Source: Lactobacillus psittaci DSM 15354
Lineage (GTDB): Bacteria > Bacillota > Bacilli > Lactobacillales > Lactobacillaceae
NCBI RefSeq assembly: GCF_000425905.1
Contig: NZ_AUEI01000007.1
Coordinates: 1 to 64,000 of the forward strand
Direction: 5' to 3'
DNA: 64,000 bases
The notes below the pieces were generated by a model. That model had not been told where the DNA came from, did no database searches, and saw nothing but the letters and a program-made list of their open reading frames with translations. The translations under genes were made by a program, and so were the position numbers. Shown here one piece after another: positions 44,076-51,842 of the stretch (its first letter is position 1; each line of letters opens with the position of its first letter).

Positions 44076-45292
44076 TAGGCTTGCTTCAATTTCTTTATGG
44101 ATTTTCTGATTAAAAATGAAACAAGTAGTGATAATAAATCAATAATAATAAAGATAGATAAGGTTGTATTGTAGTTACCGCCGTGGCTAGTATAGGTGAT
44201 AATGGTGGGACCAACCATACCGGCGATAGCCCACGCAGTTAAAGTATAGCCATGTAATGCACCTAGTTCTAAAGTTCCAAATACATCACCGAGGTATGCA
44301 GGAATGACTGAAAAACCTGCTCCATAACATGAAAGTAGTAAACACAAAGCAATTGAGAAGAGCCACTGCTGTCTTAACAAGAGGATAATTGCTAGACAAA
44401 CAATATCGACTACAAAGATTAATGAATAAGTTAGGGGGCGACCTATGTAGTCTGATAAAGTAGCCCATACTAACCGCCCAAAGCCGTTAAAGAGCCCAAT
44501 TACTCCTACTAATGCGGCTGCACTTGCGACATCCATTTTTACCATTCCTTGAGCCATGGGTGAGGCCAAGGAAACTAGACCTATTCCAGTAGTAATATTA
44601 ATGAAAAACATAAACCATAAGCCATAAAAAACTGGAGTTTTGAGGGCAGCGTTGGCTTTCATCTGAACTCCGGTAGCAGATTTCGGTTTCTCTGCTTTGA
44701 TAGCAGCAGGTAAGTCGCCTGCTTGTGGGCGCTTGATAAATTGAGCACTAATAAGCATAACTACCAAATAAACTAGACCCAAAATGTAAAAAGTATTGAC
44801 TAAACCGATACTTTTTATACCCATTAAAATGTGGGCTACTGTACTGGTTAATAGGGCAGCAAAACCAAAGCCCATGATTGCTAACCCGGTAGCTAAACCA
44901 CGCTTATCAGGGAACCATTTGATAATGGTTGAAACTGGTGTAACATAGCCAGAACCAAGTCCCACACCACCAATCACACCGTAGCAAAGATATAACAGCC
45001 AAAGCTAATGAGAACTAATTGCAAATCCAGTTGAGATGACTCCGAGCCCGAATAATAGTGCAGAAACTGTACCAGTGATAGTAGGCCCATATTTTTCGAC
45101 CGCTCTACCCATGAATGCGGCTGACATCCCTAAGAAGAAAATTGCTAAGCTGAAAGCAAAGGTAACTTCCTTAATGGACCAGCCAGTTTGAGTAGCAATT
45201 GGTTTAGTGAATACGCTCCAAGCATAAACAGAACCAATCATTAGGTGTAAAACGACACCAGCTAAGGCAACGACATAGCGATTGTGTTTCAA
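44075..45292 (-). pseudogene. OFA-type MFS transporter interrupted by an in-frame TAG
   Basis: Read through, the frame encodes about 405 residues of a 12-segment MFS protein of the oxalate/formate antiporter family (MIGSVYAWSVFTKPI; GVGLGSGYVTPVSTIIKWFPDKRGLATG). A single TAG at 45005-45007 splits it into 95 and 300 residues. Both sides stay in the same frame and join without loss (…GFAISSH, stop, LWLLYLCYGVIGGVG…). CAG to TAG, one transition, would explain it. The start is TTG 45292 with GGAGGT six bases upstream. A promoter (TTGACC, 16 bases, TATAGT) lies at 45335-45362. It may be a recent pseudogene, a sequencing error or a rare readthrough case. Confidence 0.85.
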
Positions 45293-45334
45293 ATTTTTAC
45301 CTCCATGTAACCTCTAAATATTGACTACGTTTTA

Positions 45335-45362
45335 ACTATACCCCTAAATATTGTGGGGTCAA
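45335..45362 (-). promoter_or_regulatory. Promoter of the OFA-type transporter gene
   Basis: On the minus strand TTGACC (45357-45362) and TATAGT (45335-45340) are separated by 16 bases. Confidence 0.6.
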
Positions 45363-45367
45363 TTTAA

Positions 45368-45401
45368 ATTGTATAATACAATCTACAAGATGTACTATAC
45401 A
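45368..45401. promoter_or_regulatory. Two palindromes in the glycerate kinase/OFA divergent region
   Basis: ATTGTATAATACAAT (45368-45382) is a perfect 7-1-7 palindrome; TGTACTATACA (45391-45401) is a related 4-3-4 palindrome. They overlap a likely glycerate kinase promoter (TTGTAT 45369-45374, TACTAT 45393-45398). The form fits a GntR-type operator. Confidence 0.55.
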
Positions 45402-45487
45402 AAATTAATGAGTATCAACGGCTAAGGTATCATAAAAATTTTTAAATAAATAATAGAATTTGAGATAATATGAATGAGGTGAAAAAT

Positions 45488-46639
45488 ATGAAATTTGTTA
45501 TTGCACCAGATTCATATAAGAATTGTTTGTCTGCTTTTGAAGTGGCTAAAGCAATTCATGCTGGAATTAATCAGATTTTTCCAAAAGCAGAGTATGAAGT
45601 AGTACCGATGGCAGATGGCGGAGAAGGAACCACCACTGCCTTGGTTGAAGCGCGAGAAGGAAAATATGAAAAAGTCTTAGTTCATAATCCATTTAACCAA
45701 TTAGTCGAGGTACAATATGGTTTTATTGATAAGCAGATAGCCGTAATTGAAGTTGCGGCAGCAAGTGGCATCCAGTATAGAGATGCACAGCATAATTCGC
45801 CCCTACTAGCTTCTAGTTATGGTACTGGTGAAATAATCTTAGATGCCCTTAAAAAGGGTGCCAAAAAAATAGTGCTAGGATTAGGTGGTAGTGCGACAGT
45901 TGATGGCGCTAGTGGAATCTTACAAGCTATTGGTGCTAAGTTTCTTGATAAAAACGATTCTGAATTACAATTAGGACCAGCAAATTTAAAGGAATTAGCT
46001 AAAATCGATTTTAGTGAAGTTGATCCTAAGATTTTAAAAGTTCCAATTTTATTAGCAAGTGATGTAACCAATCCATTATTAGGTGAAGAAGGTGCAGCTA
46101 AAGTTTTTGCCCCACAAAAGGGAGCAGATGCTGTTATGGTTGAACAATTAGAAGATAATTTAAGCCAGTTTGCTAAAATTGCTTGTAACTATACTGGGAA
46201 GGATTATATTAATACACCTGGTGCAGGGGCAGCAGGTGGTATTGGTTTTGGGCTTTTAACTTTTTTGAATGCGAAAATTGAACCCGGCGTTAAGTTAATT
46301 GCTAAATTATCGCAATTAGCAGAAAAATGCCAACATGCAGATTATATATTTACTGGTGAAGGTAGAACTGATTTTCAAACTAAATTTGGTAAGACTCCAT
46401 ATGGAGTAGCTCAAGTTGCTAAAAAAGTGTCACCTAATGCCAAGGTAATAATTGTCTCTGGTAGTATTAGCGAAGATGCGGATGAACTGTGTCAGAATGG
46501 AATTATTGATGCTTTGTTTACAGCACCTGTTGGAGCTAAAAGCTTAGATCAAGCTATTAAGGGCGCAAAAAGTGATATAACTTATACTAGTAAAGAAATT
46601 GCCCGCTTGTTAAAAGTAAATACCTCTTTAAAAAATTAA
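45488..46639 (+). CDS. glxK: Glycerate kinase
   Basis: A 383-residue cytoplasmic enzyme that phosphorylates glycerate with ATP. The GlxK/GarK family start MKFVIAPDSYKNCLSAFEVAKAI and the GLGGSATVDGASGILQAIGAKF and GAGAAGGIGFGL motifs are present. ATG 45488 follows GAGGTGA; an in-frame ATG at 45470 has no ribosome site. Divergent from the broken OFA transporter, which may have imported its substrate or a precursor; this pairing is an inference. Confidence 0.93.
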   Translation: MKFVIAPDSYKNCLSAFEVAKAIHAGINQIFPKAEYEVVPMADGGEGTTTALVEAREGKYEKVLVHNPFNQLVEVQYGFIDKQIAVIEVAAASGIQYRDAQHNSPLLASSYGTGEIILDALKKGAKKIVLGLGGSATVDGASGILQAIGAKFLDKNDSELQLGPANLKELAKIDFSEVDPKILKVPILLASDVTNPLLGEEGAAKVFAPQKGADAVMVEQLEDNLSQFAKIACNYTGKDYINTPGAGAAGGIGFGLLTFLNAKIEPGVKLIAKLSQLAEKCQHADYIFTGEGRTDFQTKFGKTPYGVAQVAKKVSPNAKVIIVSGSISEDADELCQNGIIDALFTAPVGAKSLDQAIKGAKSDITYTSKEIARLLKVNTSLKN

Positions 46640-46671
46640 ATATAGATTAGGTAAATAATTACTAATTTTAT

Positions 46672-46701
46672 TTGATTAATTATACAAAAACTTGCTATAC
46701 T
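46672..46701 (+). promoter_or_regulatory. Promoter of second candidate small RNA
   Basis: TTGATT (46672-46677) and TATACT (46696-46701) are 18 bases apart, with TG one base before the -10. A transcript would begin near 46708 in a region without genes. Confidence 0.55.
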
Positions 46702-46707
46702 TATCTT

Positions 46708-46931
46708 GACCAGTGCTATGAAATGCGCTGGCTTTGCACTACATTTCTCAAATAGCCTAAGGGCTATATCTTCATGATGGAATCTTCTATTAGAGTAGGA
46801 GATTGTTATCCTCTTTCAATATCAGTAGTTTTGAGAGCTACTGGTTATCTTCAAAAACATTTTTGTTTTTTTATTCATTTTTTACAAATCTCAATTTTTA
46901 AGAAGTCCACGTTACTGTGGGCTTCTTTTTT
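46708..46931 (+). ncRNA. Candidate structured small RNA between glycerate kinase and glycerol facilitator genes
   Basis: This gene-free stretch of 334 bases has a promoter, several stable hairpins and a strong terminator. By eye: CCAGTGC/GCGCTGG near 46710-46731, ATAGCC/GGGCTAT near 46754-46770, AATCTTCTA/TAGGAGATT near 46782-46805, CAGTAG/CTACTG near 46823-46843, then a weak AT-rich hairpin with T-run at 46852-46872 and the strong terminator at 46900. The 19-codon ORF inside has no ribosome site. I do not recognise the RNA family. The downstream gene is on the other strand, so this is not a leader of a neighbouring gene. Confidence 0.5.
46900..46931 (+). terminator. Terminator of the second candidate small RNA
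   Basis: AAGAAGTCCAC pairs with GTGGGCTTCTT (11 pairs with one wobble), loop GTTACT, then TTTTTT. Confidence 0.88.
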
Positions 46932-46932
46932 G

Positions 46933-46960
46933 CAAAAAAAAGAAGGCGAGTAGCCTTCTA
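46933..46960 (-). terminator. Terminator of the glycerol facilitator gene
   Basis: AGAAGGC and GCCTTCT pair around GAGTA; on the minus strand a long T-run follows. Confidence 0.88.
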
Positions 46961-46973
46961 AAAAAGTATTTGC

Positions 46974-47702
46974 TTATTTAATAATAGTATTTAAGCCACA
47001 AGCGATAAATGCGCCTAAAAGTGGACCAAACATTGGTACCCAAGCATATTCCCAGTGAGCACTTGACTTGTTTGGAATTGGTAAAATAGTGTATGCAAAT
47101 CTAGGAGCCCAATCACGAGCAGGGTTAATTGCGAATCCAGTTGTTTCACCAAATGATTGACCAATAACCATGATTAATAAACCAAGAATAAGTGGCTTTA
47201 GGCCAGTAGTAAAGTTACCTAAGTGACCTAAAATGAAAACAAAAATAGTAGTAGCGATAACCTCACTTAAAAAGTTGAAAAGTGGGTGACTGATTGCAGG
47301 ACCAGTAGTAAAAATACCTACGTGGTTACCTTCTTCTTCAGTTTTGGTTGCTTTGAAGTGTGGGTAGTAGTGAATAGCAATGATTGCAGCCCCAACAAAA
47401 GCACCTAAGAATTGAGCAATTAAATAACTAGGAACTTGGTTCCAAGTAAAGCCATCAACATGGAAAAAGGCGAAACTCAAGGTAACTGCAGGATTTAAGT
47501 GGCCTTTTGAGCCCAAAGAGCCAGCAACGTAAACTGCAAAAGTAATTGCCAATCCCCAAGTCATAGTAATGAAGTGCCAATTTGTTCCTTTAGCAGCAGA
47601 GTGCTTTAAGTTGCTCGCAGCACCGATACCAATACCGAGTACTAATAAAATCATGGTTCCGAAGAATTCACCGATGAATCCATTCGCAATTAAGTTGTGC
47701 AT
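46974..47702 (-). CDS. glpF: Glycerol uptake facilitator (aquaporin family)
   Basis: A 242-residue channel with six membrane segments and the two half-helices: HLNPAVT (NPA at 70-72) and INPARDW (NPA at 193-195). Asp197 after the second NPA is the mark of glycerol-conducting GlpF channels. Glycerol, and possibly dihydroxyacetone, water or lactic acid, passes. ATG 47702 follows GGGGATA. The gene is single, with an inverted repeat in its leader and a terminator behind. Confidence 0.93.
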   Translation of the reverse strand: MHNLIANGFIGEFFGTMILLVLGIGIGAASNLKHSAAKGTNWHFITMTWGLAITFAVYVAGSLGSKGHLNPAVTLSFAFFHVDGFTWNQVPSYLIAQFLGAFVGAAIIAIHYYPHFKATKTEEEGNHVGIFTTGPAISHPLFNFLSEVIATTIFVFILGHLGNFTTGLKPLILGLLIMVIGQSFGETTGFAINPARDWAPRFAYTILPIPNKSSAHWEYAWVPMFGPLLGAFIACGLNTIIK

Positions 47703-47741
47703 AAAATATCCCCTTTAGATATAAAATAAGTAGATGAAACT

Positions 47742-47789
47742 GCAATATGACGGTAAACTTCAATTAAAAGTAAAGGTTTCTCATATTGC
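47742..47789 (-). promoter_or_regulatory. Inverted repeat in the glpF leader
   Basis: GCAATATGA (47742-47750) and TCATATTGC (47781-47789) are perfect inverted repeats, and AAACTT/AGGTTT can pair inside. It lies 40-90 bases before the glpF start, as an RNA hairpin or an operator. Confidence 0.45.
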
Positions 47790-47867
47790 GCCGTGCATAA
47801 GTATATCAGCTTGTTATTTAAAAAGCTAGCAAAATTTTTACTGTGTCAAATAATATGCTCGCAAAAT

Positions 47868-47920
47868 AAAAAAACGTTGATAACTCGAAATTTATAAAAG
47901 TGAGTTTATCAACGTTTTTT
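47868..47920 (-). terminator. Terminator of the MFS gene
   Basis: AAAAAACGTTGATAACTC pairs with GAGTTTATCAACGTTTTTT (one bulged base) around a 14-base loop. Confidence 0.88.
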
Positions 47921-47926
47921 AGTAGA

Positions 47927-49168
47927 TTATTTTTGAGTGTTAGACTTTTTCAAAGTTACTCTTACAGCAACAAATAATGTAATTACTTCAATAGTAGTTA
48001 ATAATACTAATGCATATTTAACACCTGTTACACCTGCAAGGCTTGTTACAGTTGTTGTTAAAATAGGAGCTACTGCTAAAAGAATAGTATTAAGTAAACC
48101 AATAGTTGAACCTAAAATATTCCGATCAACAGTTGTGACTAACCATTGTGACATTTTAATTGAACCTACACTGATAGCAACTGCCATTAAAAAGTAAACA
48201 GCTAAAATAAGTTTGATATTTGCAATAAATGCGGCAACAGTTGTCATAATGCTAAGTACCAATGTAATAATAATTACATTAAAGATAGACATCTTTTTAA
48301 ATAATTGTGGCCCAAATAAACTACCAATAGTTGCTCCAGCACCAACCACTACTCCAACTAAAGCAACAGTAAAACTGTAGTTATAAATAATCATAGTTGA
48401 ACGGCTTGCTGCTGCAACAATTGGAATCAAAGCACCAATAGTAGTTAAAATCCCATTAACTAAAGCGATAATCAAAACAATAGTCAATAAACCGTGTTCC
48501 TTTTTAGCTTGAGTGTAGGAAGTCTTCATAGTTTCAATAAAGCCTTTATCATTAGTTTGATTAATAACTTCATTTGAAGATTTCTTATGCTTTAATCCTA
48601 CACTTACATATAGAAAACCTGCTAATAAGAAAGTTACCGCATTGATAAATGCTAAGTTTGAATAAGATAAAAATAATAATAATCCTGCTCCAAGGAATTG
48701 AGCACAAGTATTTATAATTTCAGAAACTCCACTTGCAAAGCCTTCTGCTTCAGCAAAGTCTTTTTCACCTACAATATTTACAAGTAATGGAGCTGCAAGA
48801 CCAGTTGAATATGAACCAATAGTATCTGAAATAAAATTAATAATAATTACCATAATTACCAAATTCCATTCAGAAATATTAGTAATAAAAAGAATACCTA
48901 CCAAACTGTATAGTAAGAATCTAATTACAGCCATTAAAAATAAAGTTTTAAATTTGTTCTTGGTCTTATCAGCTAAAAATCCTCCAAAAACAGAGAAAAG
49001 CTTAGGTACAGATTCAGAGATTGCAATCAAAGATAAAGCCAATGTGTAATTATTTAACTTACTTGCGTAAGTCATTAATGCTAAATAAAATAAAATATCG
49101 CCTGTAGTGGACAAGAAACTAGCAATTGAGAATTTCTTAAATTCATTGTTTTTCAGAAAGACATTCAT
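47927..49168 (-). CDS. MFS transporter, divergent from an Rgg-type regulator
   Basis: A 413-residue membrane protein with about 12 segments. The motif-A loop reads GGFLADKTKNKFK near residue 60. It resembles MFS_3 or enterobactin-exporter-like efflux proteins. ATG 49168 follows GGAGGAAAAA. It is divergent from an Rgg/GadR/MutR-type regulator, a common arrangement where the regulator controls the exporter. The substrate is unknown; a peptide or small toxic compound is a guess. Confidence 0.85.
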   Translation of the reverse strand: MNVFLKNNEFKKFSIASFLSTTGDILFYLALMTYASKLNNYTLALSLIAISESVPKLFSVFGGFLADKTKNKFKTLFLMAVIRFLLYSLVGILFITNISEWNLVIMVIIINFISDTIGSYSTGLAAPLLVNIVGEKDFAEAEGFASGVSEIINTCAQFLGAGLLLFLSYSNLAFINAVTFLLAGFLYVSVGLKHKKSSNEVINQTNDKGFIETMKTSYTQAKKEHGLLTIVLIIALVNGILTTIGALIPIVAAASRSTMIIYNYSFTVALVGVVVGAGATIGSLFGPQLFKKMSIFNVIIITLVLSIMTTVAAFIANIKLILAVYFLMAVAISVGSIKMSQWLVTTVDRNILGSTIGLLNTILLAVAPILTTTVTSLAGVTGVKYALVLLTTIEVITLFVAVRVTLKKSNTQK

Positions 49169-49276
49169 GATATTTTTCCTCCGTCAGCATCAATCTTTTA
49201 AGTAAATAATAAAGGCAGTATAATAAAATTATTAATATAGTCGTATTTGAATATATAAGCTGGAGGAGGAGCTGAC

Positions 49277-50140
49277 ATGACAATTGGCGACTTACTAAAA
49301 GAATATCGAATTGAGCAAGGTAAATATCAGAAAGAATTTACAAATGATGGACAAATAGTCAGTCAATCCTTTTACTCTAAAGTAGAGAAGAACATTAATA
49401 GAATTACCGCTGATAGCTTATTAGAATTACTACACTACAATAAAATTTCCTTGTGGGAATTTTTTAGTAGATTGAATCAAAGCGACGACTTCATGCACCA
49501 ACAAGTTGAGAGTTTTCACAAAATAATGGTAGAAGCATATTATGCTAATGATAAAGCGAAGGTTAAACAGTTAAAACCATTAATTAAAGAAAGCTACTTA
49601 TCAGATAAAGGAAAAGAAGAAGAGCTATTACTTGTTGAAGCTGTATTAGAAGTGATGAAAGATCCTACAGAGGAGCCGGATTTAGAATTAAGGAATAAAA
49701 TTAAAGAAAAAATTTTTAATATTCCTAGCTTTAATCAAACTAAGATGGAATTGTTCTGTAATTTCATGTATTTTTATGACTTTGAAAGTAATAAAGTTAT
49801 AGCTCAAAGGATAATTAAACAACATATTGCGACAAACGATATCAAATTACAGAAGCCACTATTAGGAATAATAGTTAATATGCTAGCTCTTTCATTTGAT
49901 GCTGGAAAAGAAAAAACTGAAACTGAATTCTTTATAGAAAGTGCTAAAAAAATAAAAATGCATCCAGAATTAACATTTTATAAACTAGCATTATTATTTT
50001 TTACCAATCTAATTAGTTATCGTAAAACAGGAGAGCCAAAATACTATCAACAAAGCAGTGATATGGCGGATACAATGCTTTTAGTTGGATTAACTGGATA
50101 TGGAAAAATACTACATGATTTGTTAGTTAAGTATAAATAA
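49277..50140 (+). CDS. Rgg/GadR/MutR family transcriptional regulator
   Basis: A 287-residue regulator. Residues 1-60 are a Cro/C1-type helix-turn-helix (MTIGDLLKEYRIEQGKYQKEFTNDGQIVSQSFYSKVEKN); the remaining part is an all-helical, TPR-like region with many aromatic and Lys residues, as in the Rgg family, which often binds short secreted peptides. ATG 49277 is preceded by GGAGGAGG. It lies between the divergent MFS gene and an untracked 49-codon membrane peptide gene, so it is a candidate for a peptide-sensing locus. Confidence 0.85.
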   Translation: MTIGDLLKEYRIEQGKYQKEFTNDGQIVSQSFYSKVEKNINRITADSLLELLHYNKISLWEFFSRLNQSDDFMHQQVESFHKIMVEAYYANDKAKVKQLKPLIKESYLSDKGKEEELLLVEAVLEVMKDPTEEPDLELRNKIKEKIFNIPSFNQTKMELFCNFMYFYDFESNKVIAQRIIKQHIATNDIKLQKPLLGIIVNMLALSFDAGKEKTETEFFIESAKKIKMHPELTFYKLALLFFTNLISYRKTGEPKYYQQSSDMADTMLLVGLTGYGKILHDLLVKYK

Positions 50141-50182
50141 GACAAATGTTGACATTTAATAATTCTTGCATCAATATGATAA

Positions 50183-50197
50183 TTGAAAGCGGTTGCT
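50183..50197 (+). promoter_or_regulatory. cre-like site before the 49-residue peptide gene
   Basis: TTGAAAGCGGTTGCT fits the relaxed cre consensus WTGNAANCGNWNNCW at every fixed position. It lies between a probable promoter (TTGACA 50149-50154, TATGAT 50175-50180, spacing 20) and the GGAGG ribosome site. Confidence 0.45.
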
Positions 50198-50216
50198 CAA
50201 GAGTGGAGGGATTATC

Positions 50217-50366
50217 ATGCTTACTAAATTTAGACTCCGTATTGCTACAATAATAATGCTAATTATTACATTAATTAGTTTGTTTTTTTCTAATTTACGT
50301 ACACTATCTTTAATTTCAGTTTTTATCACGTTATTGTTATCATACTTATATCATCTAACTGAATAA
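50217..50366 (+). CDS. Small membrane peptide next to the Rgg-type gene (49 residues)
   Basis: An ORF too short for usual calling but with a strong ribosome site: GGAGG seven bases before ATG 50217. The peptide is basic at the N-terminus (KFRLR) and has two hydrophobic stretches (residues about 9-24 and 29-45) with NLR between them and the tail YHLTE. It looks like a two-helix membrane peptide. It is longer than typical SHP pheromone precursors (20-35 residues). It could be a pheromone precursor, a regulatory or toxin-like peptide, or a small accessory protein. It lies in a 360-base gap between the regulator and the L,D-transpeptidase gene. Confidence 0.6.
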   Translation: MLTKFRLRIATIIMLIITLISLFFSNLRTLSLISVFITLLLSYLYHLTE

Positions 50367-50440
50367 TAGATAGATATTTAATAATCAAAGTTACCTAAAT
50401 ATAAAAATAGCATAAACTCATATTGAATTAATGACAAAGA

Positions 50441-50481
50441 AAACCCTGAATTGGAATATTTTTCCAATCCAGGGCTTTTTA
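50441..50481 (+). terminator. Bidirectional terminator between the peptide gene and the L,D-transpeptidase gene
   Basis: AACCCTGAATTGGAA pairs with TTCCAATCCAGGGC (one mismatch) around TATTT, T-run after it and A-run before it. Confidence 0.9.
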
Positions 50482-50500
50482 AGTCTTATTTTTCTATTCA

Positions 50501-51697
50501 CTAGTAAACAATTACAGGTTCATGTTGAATAACATTATCCCAAACCTTTTTGATTTCACTAGGCTTGATGTTAACACAGCCATGACTACCACCTTTTAAG
50601 TAAGCAGTCTTAGACCAATCAGTTCTCCAACTAGCATCATGCAAGCCGCAACCACTTAAAGTAAATGGCATCCAGTAACTAACCGTTGATGCATAAGAAG
50701 AACCATCATCATTTTGACCTCTCAAAGTACTTGGAGATTCTTTATATTCAATGTACCAAACACCTTTAGGAGTAGCATCACTACTTGCACCACTACTACT
50801 TTCCTTAGTACCTGTAACTACATCATTTAAGGTAACAACTACTTTACCATGACGAACAATCCATAATTTTTGCTTTTCAATTGAAACGACTACATAGTTT
50901 TCACCAAGACCGTGATTGACGGTGGTGTAGCCAGTTCCATAAGTAGTATAACCTAAACCATAAATTGCTTTAGAGCCATCAACACTAGATTCACCATTAG
51001 CAAAGGCAGTTTCAACTAAATTAACTGCACGTTTAGTGAAAATTCCCCAACCGTAGCTTTCGTTTTTTACTGTAATCTTAGAACCAGATGGTGTGGTAAA
51101 TTCATAACTCTTCTTTAAAGTGGTTACTTCTTTATCCATTGCATCTAGCTTTTTGGTAAGTAAATCACTATCCTTGAAATGAAATTCTCCGCCGTAATAT
51201 TCAACAGTAGTAAAAAGATCTTTAGCTGCTAGTGAGTATGTTTTACTGCCAACTTTATAATCTAGTTTTGCTTTATATAAGCTAGCTAACTTACTTTTAG
51301 CTGTTGCTAAAGTTGAATCCGCAAAATTCCAGCTTTTTGAAGAAGGCAAATCTGTATGTTGCTTCTTAAAATATTTCTTAATATCTTTACTATTGGTGAC
51401 TTCGACATTGTCTAATTTCATACTTTTAATTTTGCCGTTAGTCATAGTAGCTCCGATTTTAGCTTTTTGATTTATTTTCTTAACTGCTTGATTAACGGTT
51501 AGGCCACCTACTTTAACACCGTAAATCTTAACATTTTGGTTAAAATGCTTACTAGTGTAGCGCATCGTAGTAGCCTTTTGTGTTTCAAGATGATTGTGAT
51601 AAATTAAACCTCCACAAATAGAGAGGATAACAATTAATGCAAGAATTGGAATTAAAAGTCGATTCTGACTAATTTCTTTTGCATGTTTAGCTTTCAA
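50501..51697 (-). CDS. L,D-transpeptidase (YkuD family)
   Basis: A 398-residue membrane-anchored enzyme. Residues about 14-32 form one membrane segment; a PG-binding domain of the YkuD-associated type (about 55-230) leads to the catalytic domain (about 265-398). The active-site motif GGSHGCVNIKPSE carries Cys374 and the neighbouring His. It forms 3-3 peptidoglycan cross-links or attaches proteins. In this organism 3-3 links would compete with D-Asp-bridged 4-3 links. Divergent from pepN. Confidence 0.92.
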   Translation of the reverse strand: MKAKHAKEISQNRLLIPILALIVILSICGGLIYHNHLETQKATTMRYTSKHFNQNVKIYGVKVGGLTVNQAVKKINQKAKIGATMTNGKIKSMKLDNVEVTNSKDIKKYFKKQHTDLPSSKSWNFADSTLATAKSKLASLYKAKLDYKVGSKTYSLAAKDLFTTVEYYGGEFHFKDSDLLTKKLDAMDKEVTTLKKSYEFTTPSGSKITVKNESYGWGIFTKRAVNLVETAFANGESSVDGSKAIYGLGYTTYGTGYTTVNHGLGENYVVVSIEKQKLWIVRHGKVVVTLNDVVTGTKESSSGASSDATPKGVWYIEYKESPSTLRGQNDDGSSYASTVSYWMPFTLSGCGLHDASWRTDWSKTAYLKGGSHGCVNIKPSEIKKVWDNVIQHEPVIVY

Positions 51698-51842
51698 AAA
51701 AATTCGCCACCTATATATGTGTATATTGACCTAATGGTTCGCATATATTTTAACAGAAATTAAGCAAATAATGCTAAAATTATGTTTTTTCTGGTATGAT
51801 TCAAGTAGTAACCTTTTTAATTTAAAACTAAGGAGAAAAATT

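Noticed and set aside
46718-46777. 19-codon ORF starting ATGAAATGC inside the second candidate RNA
   Set aside because: No ribosome binding site and its sequence is taken up by RNA stems.
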